NCBI GenBank assembly: GCA_040386975.1
Contig: JAZKEO010000002.1
Span: 1-64,000 of the forward strand
DNA length: 64,000 nucleotides
Direction of reading: 5' to 3'
From: M2408 sp040386975
Lineage (GTDB): Bacteria > Bacteroidota > Bacteroidia > Flavobacteriales_D > Crocinitomicaceae
Below are positions 26,011 to 33,590 of this stretch, piece after piece. The first letter of the stretch is position 1. Every line of letters begins with the position of its first letter. The position numbers and the translations under genes were made by a program. The notes under the pieces were generated by a model that did not search any database, was not told where the DNA came from, and saw nothing but the letters and a program-made list of their open reading frames with translations.

Positions 26011-27450
26011 TTATTTACTTGATTTAGCTCTTCTGTGTTCCAAAATTTTCAAGAAAGATCGCATTTGAATCTCCTCCATGGTTAAACCTGTTGCTAAAAC
26101 CTCTTCCATTGAAATCGCTCCACAATTCATCGCTCTAAGGAAATAATTCAATAAACCTTGTCCAGTTGCTGCATCATCAAAAACATCGTCTGTAAGCGTT
26201 GCACGAGCAGCTTTTTCAACAAATGCTTTCAATCTTTTTGCCGCGTCTTCGTAACTTTCCAAAAAGAAGGAATAAACTGCCGCATAACGCATTGGAAATT
26301 GTGCTGGATTCAAATCCCAACCTTGATACAATCCTTTCCACAAAGAATAACGTGTGTGATCAAATGCTTTTTTCCAAGAACGGTGAACAACCATACGATT
26401 TTCTGCAATTTGCTCTGGAGTTAAATCATTTCCTCTATGTGGTCCAATTGGCATCACGTTTGTTGCTCCATCAGAAAGCCAAATTCCGGTTGCACCAAGA
26501 GAAACTTTCATGAAATGATGTGCAAAATCACAAACTGCATGTCCCATATCTTGGTATTTCGCCGTGATATTACAATGTGCCGTATAATCGTATGTTCCAA
26601 AAGCAGTAGCAATCATTCTTCCTTTTGATGCAAGAACAAAATCTCTCAAAGGATTTTTTCCATCTTTGTCAATAACAGCTTGCGTTTGCTCTACCATCAT
26701 TTCCATTTTAAGAGATCCTTTTTTGAATTTTGTATTCGCTTCAATCTCTTCAAAAACTTTCACTAAAGCTGAAACTTGTTCTGGAATAGTAACTTTTGGA
26801 AGCATTACAACAAAATTTTCTGGTAATTTACCTTTTGTTTCATCGTTTAATGTTGTCAAGAAAATATCCAAAGTTCTTGTTCCTCTTTCTTTTAAATCCT
26901 CTGTAAAAGGTTTGATTCTTATTCCAATAAAAGGTGGAAGAGATTTTGCTTTCATTCCTTTAGCAACTTCTTTTGCAGCGTTAACAGCCGTTTCATCTTC
27001 CTCGTCCCAAGATCTATTTCCAAAACCATCTTCAAAATCAATTCTGAAATCTTCTAAAGCTTCTGTTTTTAATTTCTCAATTACCTTATTATAAGTGGTG
27101 TAAGCCAACCAACTGTAATGATTTTTACGTTCTTTTTCAGAAAAATCATCCATTTTTTGGATTAATTTTTCAATTTTTTCTCTTCTTGTTGGTAAATCTT
27201 CAAAACCTGGTAATTCGATTGCTTTTGCAAATTCTACAAAATTAGCTGCATTATTAGTCAAGGTTTTCATTGCCGCTCCAGCCATTTTTTCCGCTGTTTC
27301 AGCAGTAAATAAATCCGCTCCACCGTAAACTGTGTGAACTGGTTGTCTGTCTGAACGATCGCCAGGATAAATCTTTTGAAAAGCTTTGTTTGCTTTTCCA
27401 AGTTCGTTTAAAATTGAATCTTTTGCTTCGTTTGAAAGTGATAATTTCAT
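26011..27450 (-). CDS. CitE/malate-synthase-fold aldolase-lyase protein (DUF6986-like) of the urate locus
   Basis: A 479-residue cytosolic protein with the HpcH/CitE TIM-barrel arrangement. FRIDFEDGFGNRSWDEED near residue 143 is an acidic motif; FVVMLPKVTIPEQV, then KMEMMVEQTQAVID supplies a metal-binding Glu, and TAFGTYDYTAHCNI the matching Asp. Related proteins are annotated as DUF6986 or 'phosphoenolpyruvate kinase' and are not characterised to my knowledge. It follows uraH on the same strand. I infer it may condense glyoxylate from urate breakdown with an acyl-CoA, as malate synthase does. The start is the ATG at 27450; the frame runs to a TTG at 27471 that lies next to a palindrome in the leader. 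Confidence 0.72.
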   Translation of the reverse strand: MKLSLSNEAKDSILNELGKANKAFQKIYPGDRSDRQPVHTVYGGADLFTAETAEKMAGAAMKTLTNNAANFVEFAKAIELPGFEDLPTRREKIEKLIQKMDDFSEKERKNHYSWLAYTTYNKVIEKLKTEALEDFRIDFEDGFGNRSWDEEDETAVNAAKEVAKGMKAKSLPPFIGIRIKPFTEDLKERGTRTLDIFLTTLNDETKGKLPENFVVMLPKVTIPEQVSALVKVFEEIEANTKFKKGSLKMEMMVEQTQAVIDKDGKNPLRDFVLASKGRMIATAFGTYDYTAHCNITAKYQDMGHAVCDFAHHFMKVSLGATGIWLSDGATNVMPIGPHRGNDLTPEQIAENRMVVHRSWKKAFDHTRYSLWKGLYQGWDLNPAQFPMRYAAVYSFFLESYEDAAKRLKAFVEKAARATLTDDVFDDAATGQGLLNYFLRAMNCGAISMEEVLATGLTMEEIQMRSFLKILEHRRAKSSK

Positions 27451-27472
27451 GTTTTTTAAGTTTAAACGCAAT

Positions 27473-27513
27473 CCCGATAGCTATCGGGAGCAAAGTTAGT
27501 CGCAAAGTTTGCG
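27473..27513 (-). promoter_or_regulatory. Promoter-operator region of the CitE-like gene with two palindromes
   Basis: Minus-strand -7 box TAACTTTG at 27491-27498 (CAAAGTTA on plus). Overlapping the predicted transcription start is a perfect 16-bp palindrome CCCGATAGCTATCGGG (27473-27488); just upstream is CGCAAAGTTTGCG (27501-27513), a 6-bp inverted repeat. The first palindrome resembles a repeat seen in Flavobacteriia intergenic DNA; as it covers the start site it could be an operator or an RNA hairpin in the leader. Confidence 0.5.
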
Positions 27514-27538
27514 AAATTAAGTCCTTAATATTAATTTA

Positions 27539-27880
27539 TTAACTTCCTCTATACGTAGAATATCCAAAAGGATTCAACAACAGAGGAATATGATAATGTT
27601 TGTTTTCATAAACTTTAAATGCAATTGATACTGAAGGATAAAGTCCTTCTACTTGCGTATTTTTGTAATATGTTTCGGTGTCAAAAACCAAACGGTAAAC
27701 TCCAAATTCCAAAAAAGTATTTTCCGTAACTAAACCTGGTAAACGACCGTCATCATTCGTATTCCCACGGTTAATTTCACTCCAAGTATTTCCATTAATT
27801 TGCTTTTCCAAAATGATTTGAATGCCTTGTGCTGGTTTCCCTTTCGAGGTATCTAAAATATGTGTTGTTATTTGACTCAT
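27539..27880 (-). CDS. uraH: 5-Hydroxyisourate hydrolase (transthyretin-like)
   Basis: A 113-residue enzyme that hydrolyses 5-hydroxyisourate, product of urate oxidation, to OHCU. The N-terminal THILDTSKGKPAQGI carries the active-site His. NTNDDGRLPGL contains the catalytic Arg region, and the C-terminal HYHIPLLLNPFGYSTYRGS ends with the signature YRGS. No signal peptide is present, so it is cytosolic. It lies between uraD and the CitE-like gene, in the same direction, with a spacer of repeat DNA (75 bp) before uraD. Confidence 0.95.
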   Translation of the reverse strand: MSQITTHILDTSKGKPAQGIQIILEKQINGNTWSEINRGNTNDDGRLPGLVTENTFLEFGVYRLVFDTETYYKNTQVEGLYPSVSIAFKVYENKHYHIPLLLNPFGYSTYRGS

Positions 27881-27886
27881 TCTTTT

Positions 27887-27960
27887 AAGTTAAAAGTGAT
27901 GAGTTAAAAGTGAAAAGTGATGAGTTGAAAACTACTAACTCATAACTACTAACTTCTAAC
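27887..27960. repeat. Low-complexity dispersed repeat (GTTAAAAGTGA / AACTCATAACT type)
   Basis: Between uraD and uraH lie several copies of GTTAAAAGTGA-like and ACTAACTCATAACTACTAAC-like words in a row. The uraD stop codon lies inside the repeat. The same words recur at 51680-51720 and 55210-55260. Confidence 0.7.
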
Positions 27961-28462
27961 TATTTAAAAGTTTTTCTAATCTAATTTTAGTAATTTTATT
28001 TTGTTCACCCATAGCAATTGAAAATTCTGTTTCAGCATCATTTCCGATACGAGCGTTAAGTAAAGCTAACATTTCTTCAGCTGATTTTCCAGTGGCACAA
28101 ACAATAAAAATGTAAGAAAATTTCGCTTCATAATCAGTATTCCCTTTTGCTAATGCCTCTAAAACTGTTTTATTTGCTACATTTACCCCAGCCTGCTCTC
28201 CCCCAGCCCATTCTTTTGTCGAAGCAAATTTTTTCTCTAATTCGGAAACATCGCCAATTTTTGGATGATGCGTAAAGGCTTCCAAACCATCTTCTTTATT
28301 AGATTCAGCCCAAATTAGATCCGACTTTTGGAAAATATCTTCCAAAGACAAAAATGGTTTCTTTTGAGCTAATTTTTTAGCCCATGAAGTCGAACCACAA
28401 CATTTAAAAAGTTCTGCAAATAAAGAATCTGAATCTAAGTTATTTAAACTTTCTAAAGTCAT
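27956..28462 (-). CDS. uraD: OHCU decarboxylase
   Basis: A 168-residue cytosolic enzyme converting 2-oxo-4-hydroxy-4-carboxy-5-ureidoimidazoline (OHCU) stereospecifically to S-allantoin. Conserved pieces: FTHHPKIGDVSEL with catalytic His, TKEWAGGEQAGV with the Glu, and NTDYEAKFSYIFIVCATGKSA near residue 105; NKITKIRLEKLL ends the fold. Length is normal. It starts 2 bp after alc, so it is translated from the same message. Confidence 0.94.
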   Translation of the reverse strand: MTLESLNNLDSDSLFAELFKCCGSTSWAKKLAQKKPFLSLEDIFQKSDLIWAESNKEDGLEAFTHHPKIGDVSELEKKFASTKEWAGGEQAGVNVANKTVLEALAKGNTDYEAKFSYIFIVCATGKSAEEMLALLNARIGNDAETEFSIAMGEQNKITKIRLEKLLNS

Positions 28463-28464
28463 AC

Positions 28465-29484
28465 TTATCTTTTTATGAAGCCAAACAAACGCAATCTACT
28501 CACTCCTCCATCAGGGAAAATATTCAAACGAATGTGCGTAAATGTATCTTTACTTACAATTTCTGTTTCAAAATAATGTTCCAAATCTGCTTGTAATTTT
28601 TGTTTTGGTAAAATTTCTGTCCAAGTCAAATTTGAAGCTGAAAAATCAGTCGTTTCGTCACTCACATTAATTCCTTCAATCGAGCAAGTATCAGGATAAT
28701 TTCCTTTAAAATGACAAGTATCAACTAAAATTTTCTCAATTTGTCCTTTATGGGCTAATTTTACCACAACCCAATCTCTGTTATTTGGCGTACGATTTCG
28801 TTTTGTCTCCCAACCATCACCCATATTTGCTCCACGATTTGGCATCAACAAATTATCCATGTGACTGAAAAACATATCGTTACACAAAACTGATTTTGCT
28901 CCATTTACTGCAGAAGCCAAATCAACTAATTCGTTTTCTAAAATAAATTTCCAATTTTTATAAACTTCTCCGTACACTTTCAAGCGAGCTACTCCTCCAT
29001 CAGGAAAAATATTCAAACGCAAATGTGTCCAAATTTCGTTATTATTTACTTCAAAAAAGTTTTGACTTCCTGGATCTAAATGAGATTTCGGAGTAATTTC
29101 TGTCCATTTTACTTCATCAGAAAGTAAAAATTCTGTCGTTGGATTTCCTTCCACATAACAGACTTCAACCGAAGCATGTGGTGGGTGATTTCCTAAGAAA
29201 AAATTGGTATCAATATCTAAACCGCGGATAATTCCAGAAGCTCCCAATTGAATGATACACCAATCGTAACCAGCAGTTCTTTTTCTACGAGATTCCCAAC
29301 CGTCCATCCATTTTCCACGGTCTGTATATTTATCTGTAATAAAAATTCCTCTTCCTGCTTTTAATAGATTCTCTTTTTCAGCAAAAAAATCATCGCTACA
29401 AACAAGTGCTTTTCCTCCTAATTTCTCAGAAGCTAAATCGATTAACGAAGTGAAATTTGGTTTTTCTACCCGTATAATTTCCAT
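28465..29484 (-). CDS. alc: Allantoicase
   Basis: A 339-residue enzyme with the two repeated allantoicase domains: residues ~10-170 (LIDLASEKLGGKALVCSDD, RRKRTAGYDWCIIQLGASG) and ~180-339 (LVDLASAVNGAKSVLCND, KRNRTPNNRDWVVVKLAHKG). It hydrolyses allantoate to (S)-ureidoglycolate and urea. Gene order allB-alc-uraD-uraH, with gaps of 22, 2 and 75 bp. This choice of enzyme means one urea is released per allantoate and a ureidoglycolate lyase must finish the route; none is in the window. Confidence 0.94.
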   Translation of the reverse strand: MEIIRVEKPNFTSLIDLASEKLGGKALVCSDDFFAEKENLLKAGRGIFITDKYTDRGKWMDGWESRRKRTAGYDWCIIQLGASGIIRGLDIDTNFFLGNHPPHASVEVCYVEGNPTTEFLLSDEVKWTEITPKSHLDPGSQNFFEVNNNEIWTHLRLNIFPDGGVARLKVYGEVYKNWKFILENELVDLASAVNGAKSVLCNDMFFSHMDNLLMPNRGANMGDGWETKRNRTPNNRDWVVVKLAHKGQIEKILVDTCHFKGNYPDTCSIEGINVSDETTDFSASNLTWTEILPKQKLQADLEHYFETEIVSKDTFTHIRLNIFPDGGVSRLRLFGFIKR

Positions 29485-29506
29485 ATTATCAATAAGTTAT
29501 AAAATT

Positions 29507-30868
29507 TTATATTTTTCTTAGGATTTTTTCTCCAATTGGTAAAGATACGAAATTTCCGTTTTCAAACACTTTTTTTCCTTTAATATATGTTTGTTTTACA
29601 ACCCCCGAAAGTTCTTCTCCAACATAAGGAGAAATTTTGTGTTTGTAATGAATGTTTTTTGCTTCAACACGGAATTTTTCTTCGGGATTCCACACAACTA
29701 AATCTGCATCCATTCCTTCCATTATCAAACCTTTTGAATCACTTAATTTTATGAAATCCGCTACATTTTTAGACATCAATTTAGCTATTTCCTCTAAATA
29801 AAAACCTCTTTTTTGAGCTTCAGTCCAAATAATTGGCAAAGAAAATTGAATACAAGCAATTCCTCCCCAAGCTTTTTTCAAGTTTCCACTTTCAATTTCT
29901 TTTAAACTGGGTGTTGCAGGAGAATGATCAGTCACAATAAAATCAATAGTTCCATCTTTTAAGGCTTCCCACAATTTATCGTTATTTTCTTTTTCGCGAA
30001 TTGGCGGTGCACATTTAAATAAAGTATTTGCATCTGGAATATTTTCAGCTGAAAAATACAAATATTGTGGACAGGTTTCAACAGTTAATTTCAAACCTTT
30101 TGTTTTAGCCGCTCTAATTTTATCTAAATCATTTGCGGATGATAAGTGTACGATATGAACTGGTGTATCAAATTCTTCGCACAAAGAAATTGCCATTTCA
30201 ACAGCTTTATCTTCCCAAATTTTTGGTCTTGATTTCAGATAAGCTTGATAGGAAGTCGGATTTTTCTCAAAAGCCAATAAATCGTCGTGCATTTCATCTA
30301 ATTCTGCATGAACCAATAATGGAACTTGGTATTTTTTCAAAATTCCCAATCCTTTTTTTAAGTCTTCTAAAGTCACATTTGGGAAATCATCGATTCCAGA
30401 ATGCGTTAAAAAAGCTTTTATACCCAAAACTCCAGATTGAATTAACTCATCCAAAAATGCTATATTATCTGGCACAATTCCTCCCCAAAAAGCACAATTG
30501 CAATACAATTTTCCTTCTGTAGCCTTTAATTTTATTTCAAAGGCATTTTTTGACGTTGTAACCGGACTTGCATTTAATGGCATATCAACCAATGTCGTAA
30601 TTCCACCTGCAAGAGAAGCCTTTGTCATCGTTTCAAAACCCTCCCATTCTGTCCTCCCAGGTTCGTTAATATGTACATGAGAATCAATCAAACCTGGCAT
30701 TATCACTAAATCGTTTAAGTCTTCTAAGGCAAAATCTTGGTTCAAAAGTTTTCCTTCAATTAGCTTTGAAATAAGACCATTTTTTATTAGTATTGTACCA
30801 TCTAAGAAACCTTTTTCAGTAAGTATTCTTGAACTATAGAGTCCGAAATCAGGTTTTGAATTTGTCAT
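29507..30868 (-). CDS. allB: Allantoinase
   Basis: A 453-residue metal-dependent amidohydrolase opening the hydantoin ring of allantoin. GLIDSHVHINEPGRTEWEGF supplies the HxH metal ligands and the family motif. GGITTLVDMPLNASPVT follows, GIKAFLTHSG carries the lysine expected to be carbamylated, VHIVHLSSAND a His ligand and DFIVTDHSPAT the catalytic Asp. The substrate assignment is supported by the surrounding urate genes; dihydropyrimidinase is the alternative by family only. First gene of the minus-strand operon. Confidence 0.93.
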   Translation of the reverse strand: MTNSKPDFGLYSSRILTEKGFLDGTILIKNGLISKLIEGKLLNQDFALEDLNDLVIMPGLIDSHVHINEPGRTEWEGFETMTKASLAGGITTLVDMPLNASPVTTSKNAFEIKLKATEGKLYCNCAFWGGIVPDNIAFLDELIQSGVLGIKAFLTHSGIDDFPNVTLEDLKKGLGILKKYQVPLLVHAELDEMHDDLLAFEKNPTSYQAYLKSRPKIWEDKAVEMAISLCEEFDTPVHIVHLSSANDLDKIRAAKTKGLKLTVETCPQYLYFSAENIPDANTLFKCAPPIREKENNDKLWEALKDGTIDFIVTDHSPATPSLKEIESGNLKKAWGGIACIQFSLPIIWTEAQKRGFYLEEIAKLMSKNVADFIKLSDSKGLIMEGMDADLVVWNPEEKFRVEAKNIHYKHKISPYVGEELSGVVKQTYIKGKKVFENGNFVSLPIGEKILRKI

Positions 30869-30887
30869 TTTTAGAAATTAATTTTAA

Positions 30888-30895
30888 CAAATATA
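30888..30895 (-). promoter_or_regulatory. Putative -7 box (TATATTTG) of the allB operon
   Basis: Minus-strand TATATTTG fits TAnnTTTG and ends 19 bp before the allB ATG. It lies in the 74-bp region divergent to puuD. Confidence 0.5.
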
Positions 30896-30942
30896 ATTAA
30901 AATAAGCTTACATAGCTTGACGCAAAAACAAAATATTATTGC

Positions 30943-32457
30943 ATGAAAAAAAGCTTTACTTTACTAAAATTAACTTTATTATTTCTTTTCATCAGTTTAA
31001 CGACTGATACTTTTGCTGCTGATAAATTTAAAACAAATTTCAGTCTAACAAATTGGATTTTTGTTGTCATTTTGCTTTTTATCATTATCATTACTTATGG
31101 AATTCTAAAAAGTGTCGTTGTTGCTTTGAAGCAAAAAAATGATCAAAATTTCAACGAATCTATCAAAACAAAATTAGAAGATGTTTACGAAGCTAAAACT
31201 GTATTTTTATACATTGCTCTTATTTTTGTATTTCTTTATTCAGTTTACTATTTTGTACAAGGAACAACATGGGAATCTCACGTTACTGAATGGTTGAATT
31301 TAGTTGTTCGCTGGGCACACGTAGTTTTTGGAATCGCATGGATTGGAGCTTCATTTTACTTTAATTTTCTTGAAAATAGCTTAAATCGAACCAAAGATTT
31401 AAGAGATGAATTAGCAGGAAATTTATGGGCTGTTCACGGTGGAGGATTTTATTATTTAGAAAAATACAAAGTTGCTCCAAAAGAAATACCAAAAGATTTA
31501 CATTGGTTTAAATATGAGGCTTATTTCACATGGCTTTCGGGTTTTACTCTACTTGTTATTGTTTATTATTTAGATGCAAAAGTTTATTTGATAGACAAAG
31601 AAGTCTTAGATATTCCATCAAATCTTGCCGTTGGAATTGGAATGGCTTCGCTTTTAACAGGCTGGATTGTTTACGATTTGTTATGTAAATCTGCTTTAGC
31701 TAAAAAACCGATGTTATTCTGGTTTATTTTATTTCTCTTTTTAGCTGGATTTGCTTACTTTTTCTTAAATGTTTTTAGTGCTCGAGCAGCTTACATTCAC
31801 GTCGGTGCTTTAATTGGCACGATGATGGTTGGAAACGTTTTCAAAGTGATTATTCCTTCGCAAAAAGCAATGGTAAAAGCGGCGAAAGAAGGAAAAATTG
31901 TCAATCCACTTTTTGGGAAAAATGCCCTTTTACGCTCACGTCACAACAATTATCTGACTTTACCAGTAATCTTCATAATGATAAGCAACCATTTTCCAAG
32001 TACTTACGGAAATTCTTTCAATTGGATTGTCTTAATTGCTTTGTCGATTTGTAGTGCTATGGTGAAACATTATTTGAATAAAATCGAAAAAGGAGAAAAA
32101 GCTGTTTGGATTCTTCCCGTTGCGATTTTAGGAATGATTTCATTGACTTTTGTTACCGCACCTAGAGAAAAAGAGGTTTGCAAGGAAGACGTTCCAGCTA
32201 CTTTCAAAGAAGTAAAAACAATTATCGAAAAACGTTGTACGCAATGCCACTCCATAAATCCGACAGATGATGTTCAGAAAATTGCACCAAATGGAGTGAT
32301 GTTCGACACACCTGAACAAATTAAAGGTTTTACAGATAGAATTTTAAACAGAGCAGTTGTTACCAAAACAATGCCTCAAGGGAATAAAACCGAAATGACA
32401 CAAGATGAACGCGATTTAATCCAATGTTGGATTGAAAATGGAGCTAAAGTGAAATAA
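30943..32457 (+). CDS. puuD: Membrane urate hydroxylase PuuD with N-terminal extension and cytochrome c tail
   Basis: A 504-residue inner-membrane protein that oxidises urate to 5-hydroxyisourate. Residues 1-25 look like a signal peptide, followed by TM segments near 37-57 and 88-107. The PuuD core starts near residue 115 (EWLNLVVRWAHVVFGIAWIG) and has about eight helices. The C-terminal domain is a c-type cytochrome: RCTQCHS (heme-binding CxxCH at ~432-436) and TKTMPQG with the probable axial Met at ~477. The ~110-residue N-terminal extension is longer than in textbook PuuD. It is divergent from allB-alc-uraD-uraH and completes the first step of their pathway. Electrons would pass to the respiratory chain through the heme. 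Confidence 0.9.
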   Translation: MKKSFTLLKLTLLFLFISLTTDTFAADKFKTNFSLTNWIFVVILLFIIIITYGILKSVVVALKQKNDQNFNESIKTKLEDVYEAKTVFLYIALIFVFLYSVYYFVQGTTWESHVTEWLNLVVRWAHVVFGIAWIGASFYFNFLENSLNRTKDLRDELAGNLWAVHGGGFYYLEKYKVAPKEIPKDLHWFKYEAYFTWLSGFTLLVIVYYLDAKVYLIDKEVLDIPSNLAVGIGMASLLTGWIVYDLLCKSALAKKPMLFWFILFLFLAGFAYFFLNVFSARAAYIHVGALIGTMMVGNVFKVIIPSQKAMVKAAKEGKIVNPLFGKNALLRSRHNNYLTLPVIFIMISNHFPSTYGNSFNWIVLIALSICSAMVKHYLNKIEKGEKAVWILPVAILGMISLTFVTAPREKEVCKEDVPATFKEVKTIIEKRCTQCHSINPTDDVQKIAPNGVMFDTPEQIKGFTDRILNRAVVTKTMPQGNKTEMTQDERDLIQCWIENGAKVK

Positions 32458-32474
32458 AAGAGAAATTATTATTC

Positions 32475-33404
32475 TCAAAGTCCCAATTTGTCCATGCGAT
32501 CTTTTTCATACATACTATCCTCTGCAGGATAACGTAAAACTTTTTCAAACATTCCTGATTCTTTTGCTAAAGACCAAATTAAACTTTCTCCTGAAGGAAT
32601 AATCGACGTTTGCTTTGTATAAATTTCATCTTGATATGCCTTATCAGCATCCATCACTTCCCAACCTTTTTCTTTAAAATATTGAATCAAATCATCTAAA
32701 AATAATGCGGCTATAAAATTATGGTGCAATAAAAGCACATGATTAATATGTCTTTTTGTCAGTTGATAAGACAATGAATCGTAATATAAAGCTCTGTTAT
32801 AAATATGTTGAATATAATACGATTTGAATCCTGAAATATCTGCCTTGGGATTTTCTTTTAATCTTTTCAAAAGTCTACTATCTATATACCAATCGGAAGC
32901 ATCTATCGAAACATGTCCATTTTTATACTTTTGTTCTTTCAAAAACGCTCTGAAACCATCTCTTTTCTCAGCGTTATTACCCTCTTTTAAATAAGGAAAC
33001 CTGAAATAAGGATAATAATTTGAATAGGACCGAATTAGAGAATCATTTGTCAAAAAATCAAATTCAAATTTCTCTAAAGACGTTTTCTCCGAATTAAAAT
33101 TCAAATGTGAAAAGGTATGATTTGCTATCATGTGTCCTGCAACATCCCAAGAATTTAATATAAATCGACCTTTTTCGCTCGTTTTATTTTTCCCCATGGA
33201 AAATAAAATTGCTTTTAGATGATGTTTTTCTAAATTGTTCAATAAAAGTTGATTCCATAATTCCAATTTATAGCCTGGCATATCTTCAACTGAACCGTCA
33301 TCAAAACTAAAAGAAATTTTAGGCTTTTCTGAAATTTCATTCTGACAAAATAAACGGTGTTCAATTATTAAAACAAAAAGACTTAAGAAAAAGATTTTAT
33401 TCAT
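32475..33404 (-). CDS. Exported polysaccharide deacetylase (NodB-homology domain)
   Basis: A 309-residue protein beginning at the ATG at 33404 (MNKIFFLSLFVLII...), a signal peptide cleaved near FCQ. The frame extends upstream to 33449 but that part lacks family support. SFSFDDGSVEDMPGY contains the catalytic Asp pair of NodB domains, and ANHTFSHLNF the HxxxH metal ligands; FRFPYLKEGN is motif 3. Such enzymes N-deacetylate polysaccharides or peptidoglycan outside the cytoplasm. It converges with puuD (17 bp between stops) and has no obvious operon partner. Confidence 0.88.
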   Translation of the reverse strand: MNKIFFLSLFVLIIEHRLFCQNEISEKPKISFSFDDGSVEDMPGYKLELWNQLLLNNLEKHHLKAILFSMGKNKTSEKGRFILNSWDVAGHMIANHTFSHLNFNSEKTSLEKFEFDFLTNDSLIRSYSNYYPYFRFPYLKEGNNAEKRDGFRAFLKEQKYKNGHVSIDASDWYIDSRLLKRLKENPKADISGFKSYYIQHIYNRALYYDSLSYQLTKRHINHVLLLHHNFIAALFLDDLIQYFKEKGWEVMDADKAYQDEIYTKQTSIIPSGESLIWSLAKESGMFEKVLRYPAEDSMYEKDRMDKLGL

Positions 33405-33513
33405 TTGTATTAATTTTAAACAAATATAATTAAATAAAACAAGCTTCAATTAAGCCAAAATGTCACATTTTTTTTCTTTGGTACAATTCATGACTGAAAA
33501 TTTCCACATTAAA

Positions 33514-33543
33514 TTGAAGCTTTCAAATTTTACATTATCTTTG
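33514..33543 (+). promoter_or_regulatory. Canonical promoter of secA
   Basis: TTG at 33514-33516, a 19-bp spacer, TATCTTTG at 33536-33543, matching the Bacteroidetes consensus exactly. The secA start is 47 bp downstream. Confidence 0.75.
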
Positions 33544-33590
33544 GGCTTCAAAAACTAGAAACAGATTTCAACACGCATAACTCAAAAAAA

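Noticed and set aside
26158..26628. Several plus-strand frames opposite the CitE-like gene
   Set aside because: They overlap each other and a strongly conserved minus-strand enzyme; they have no start context and no recognisable domain.
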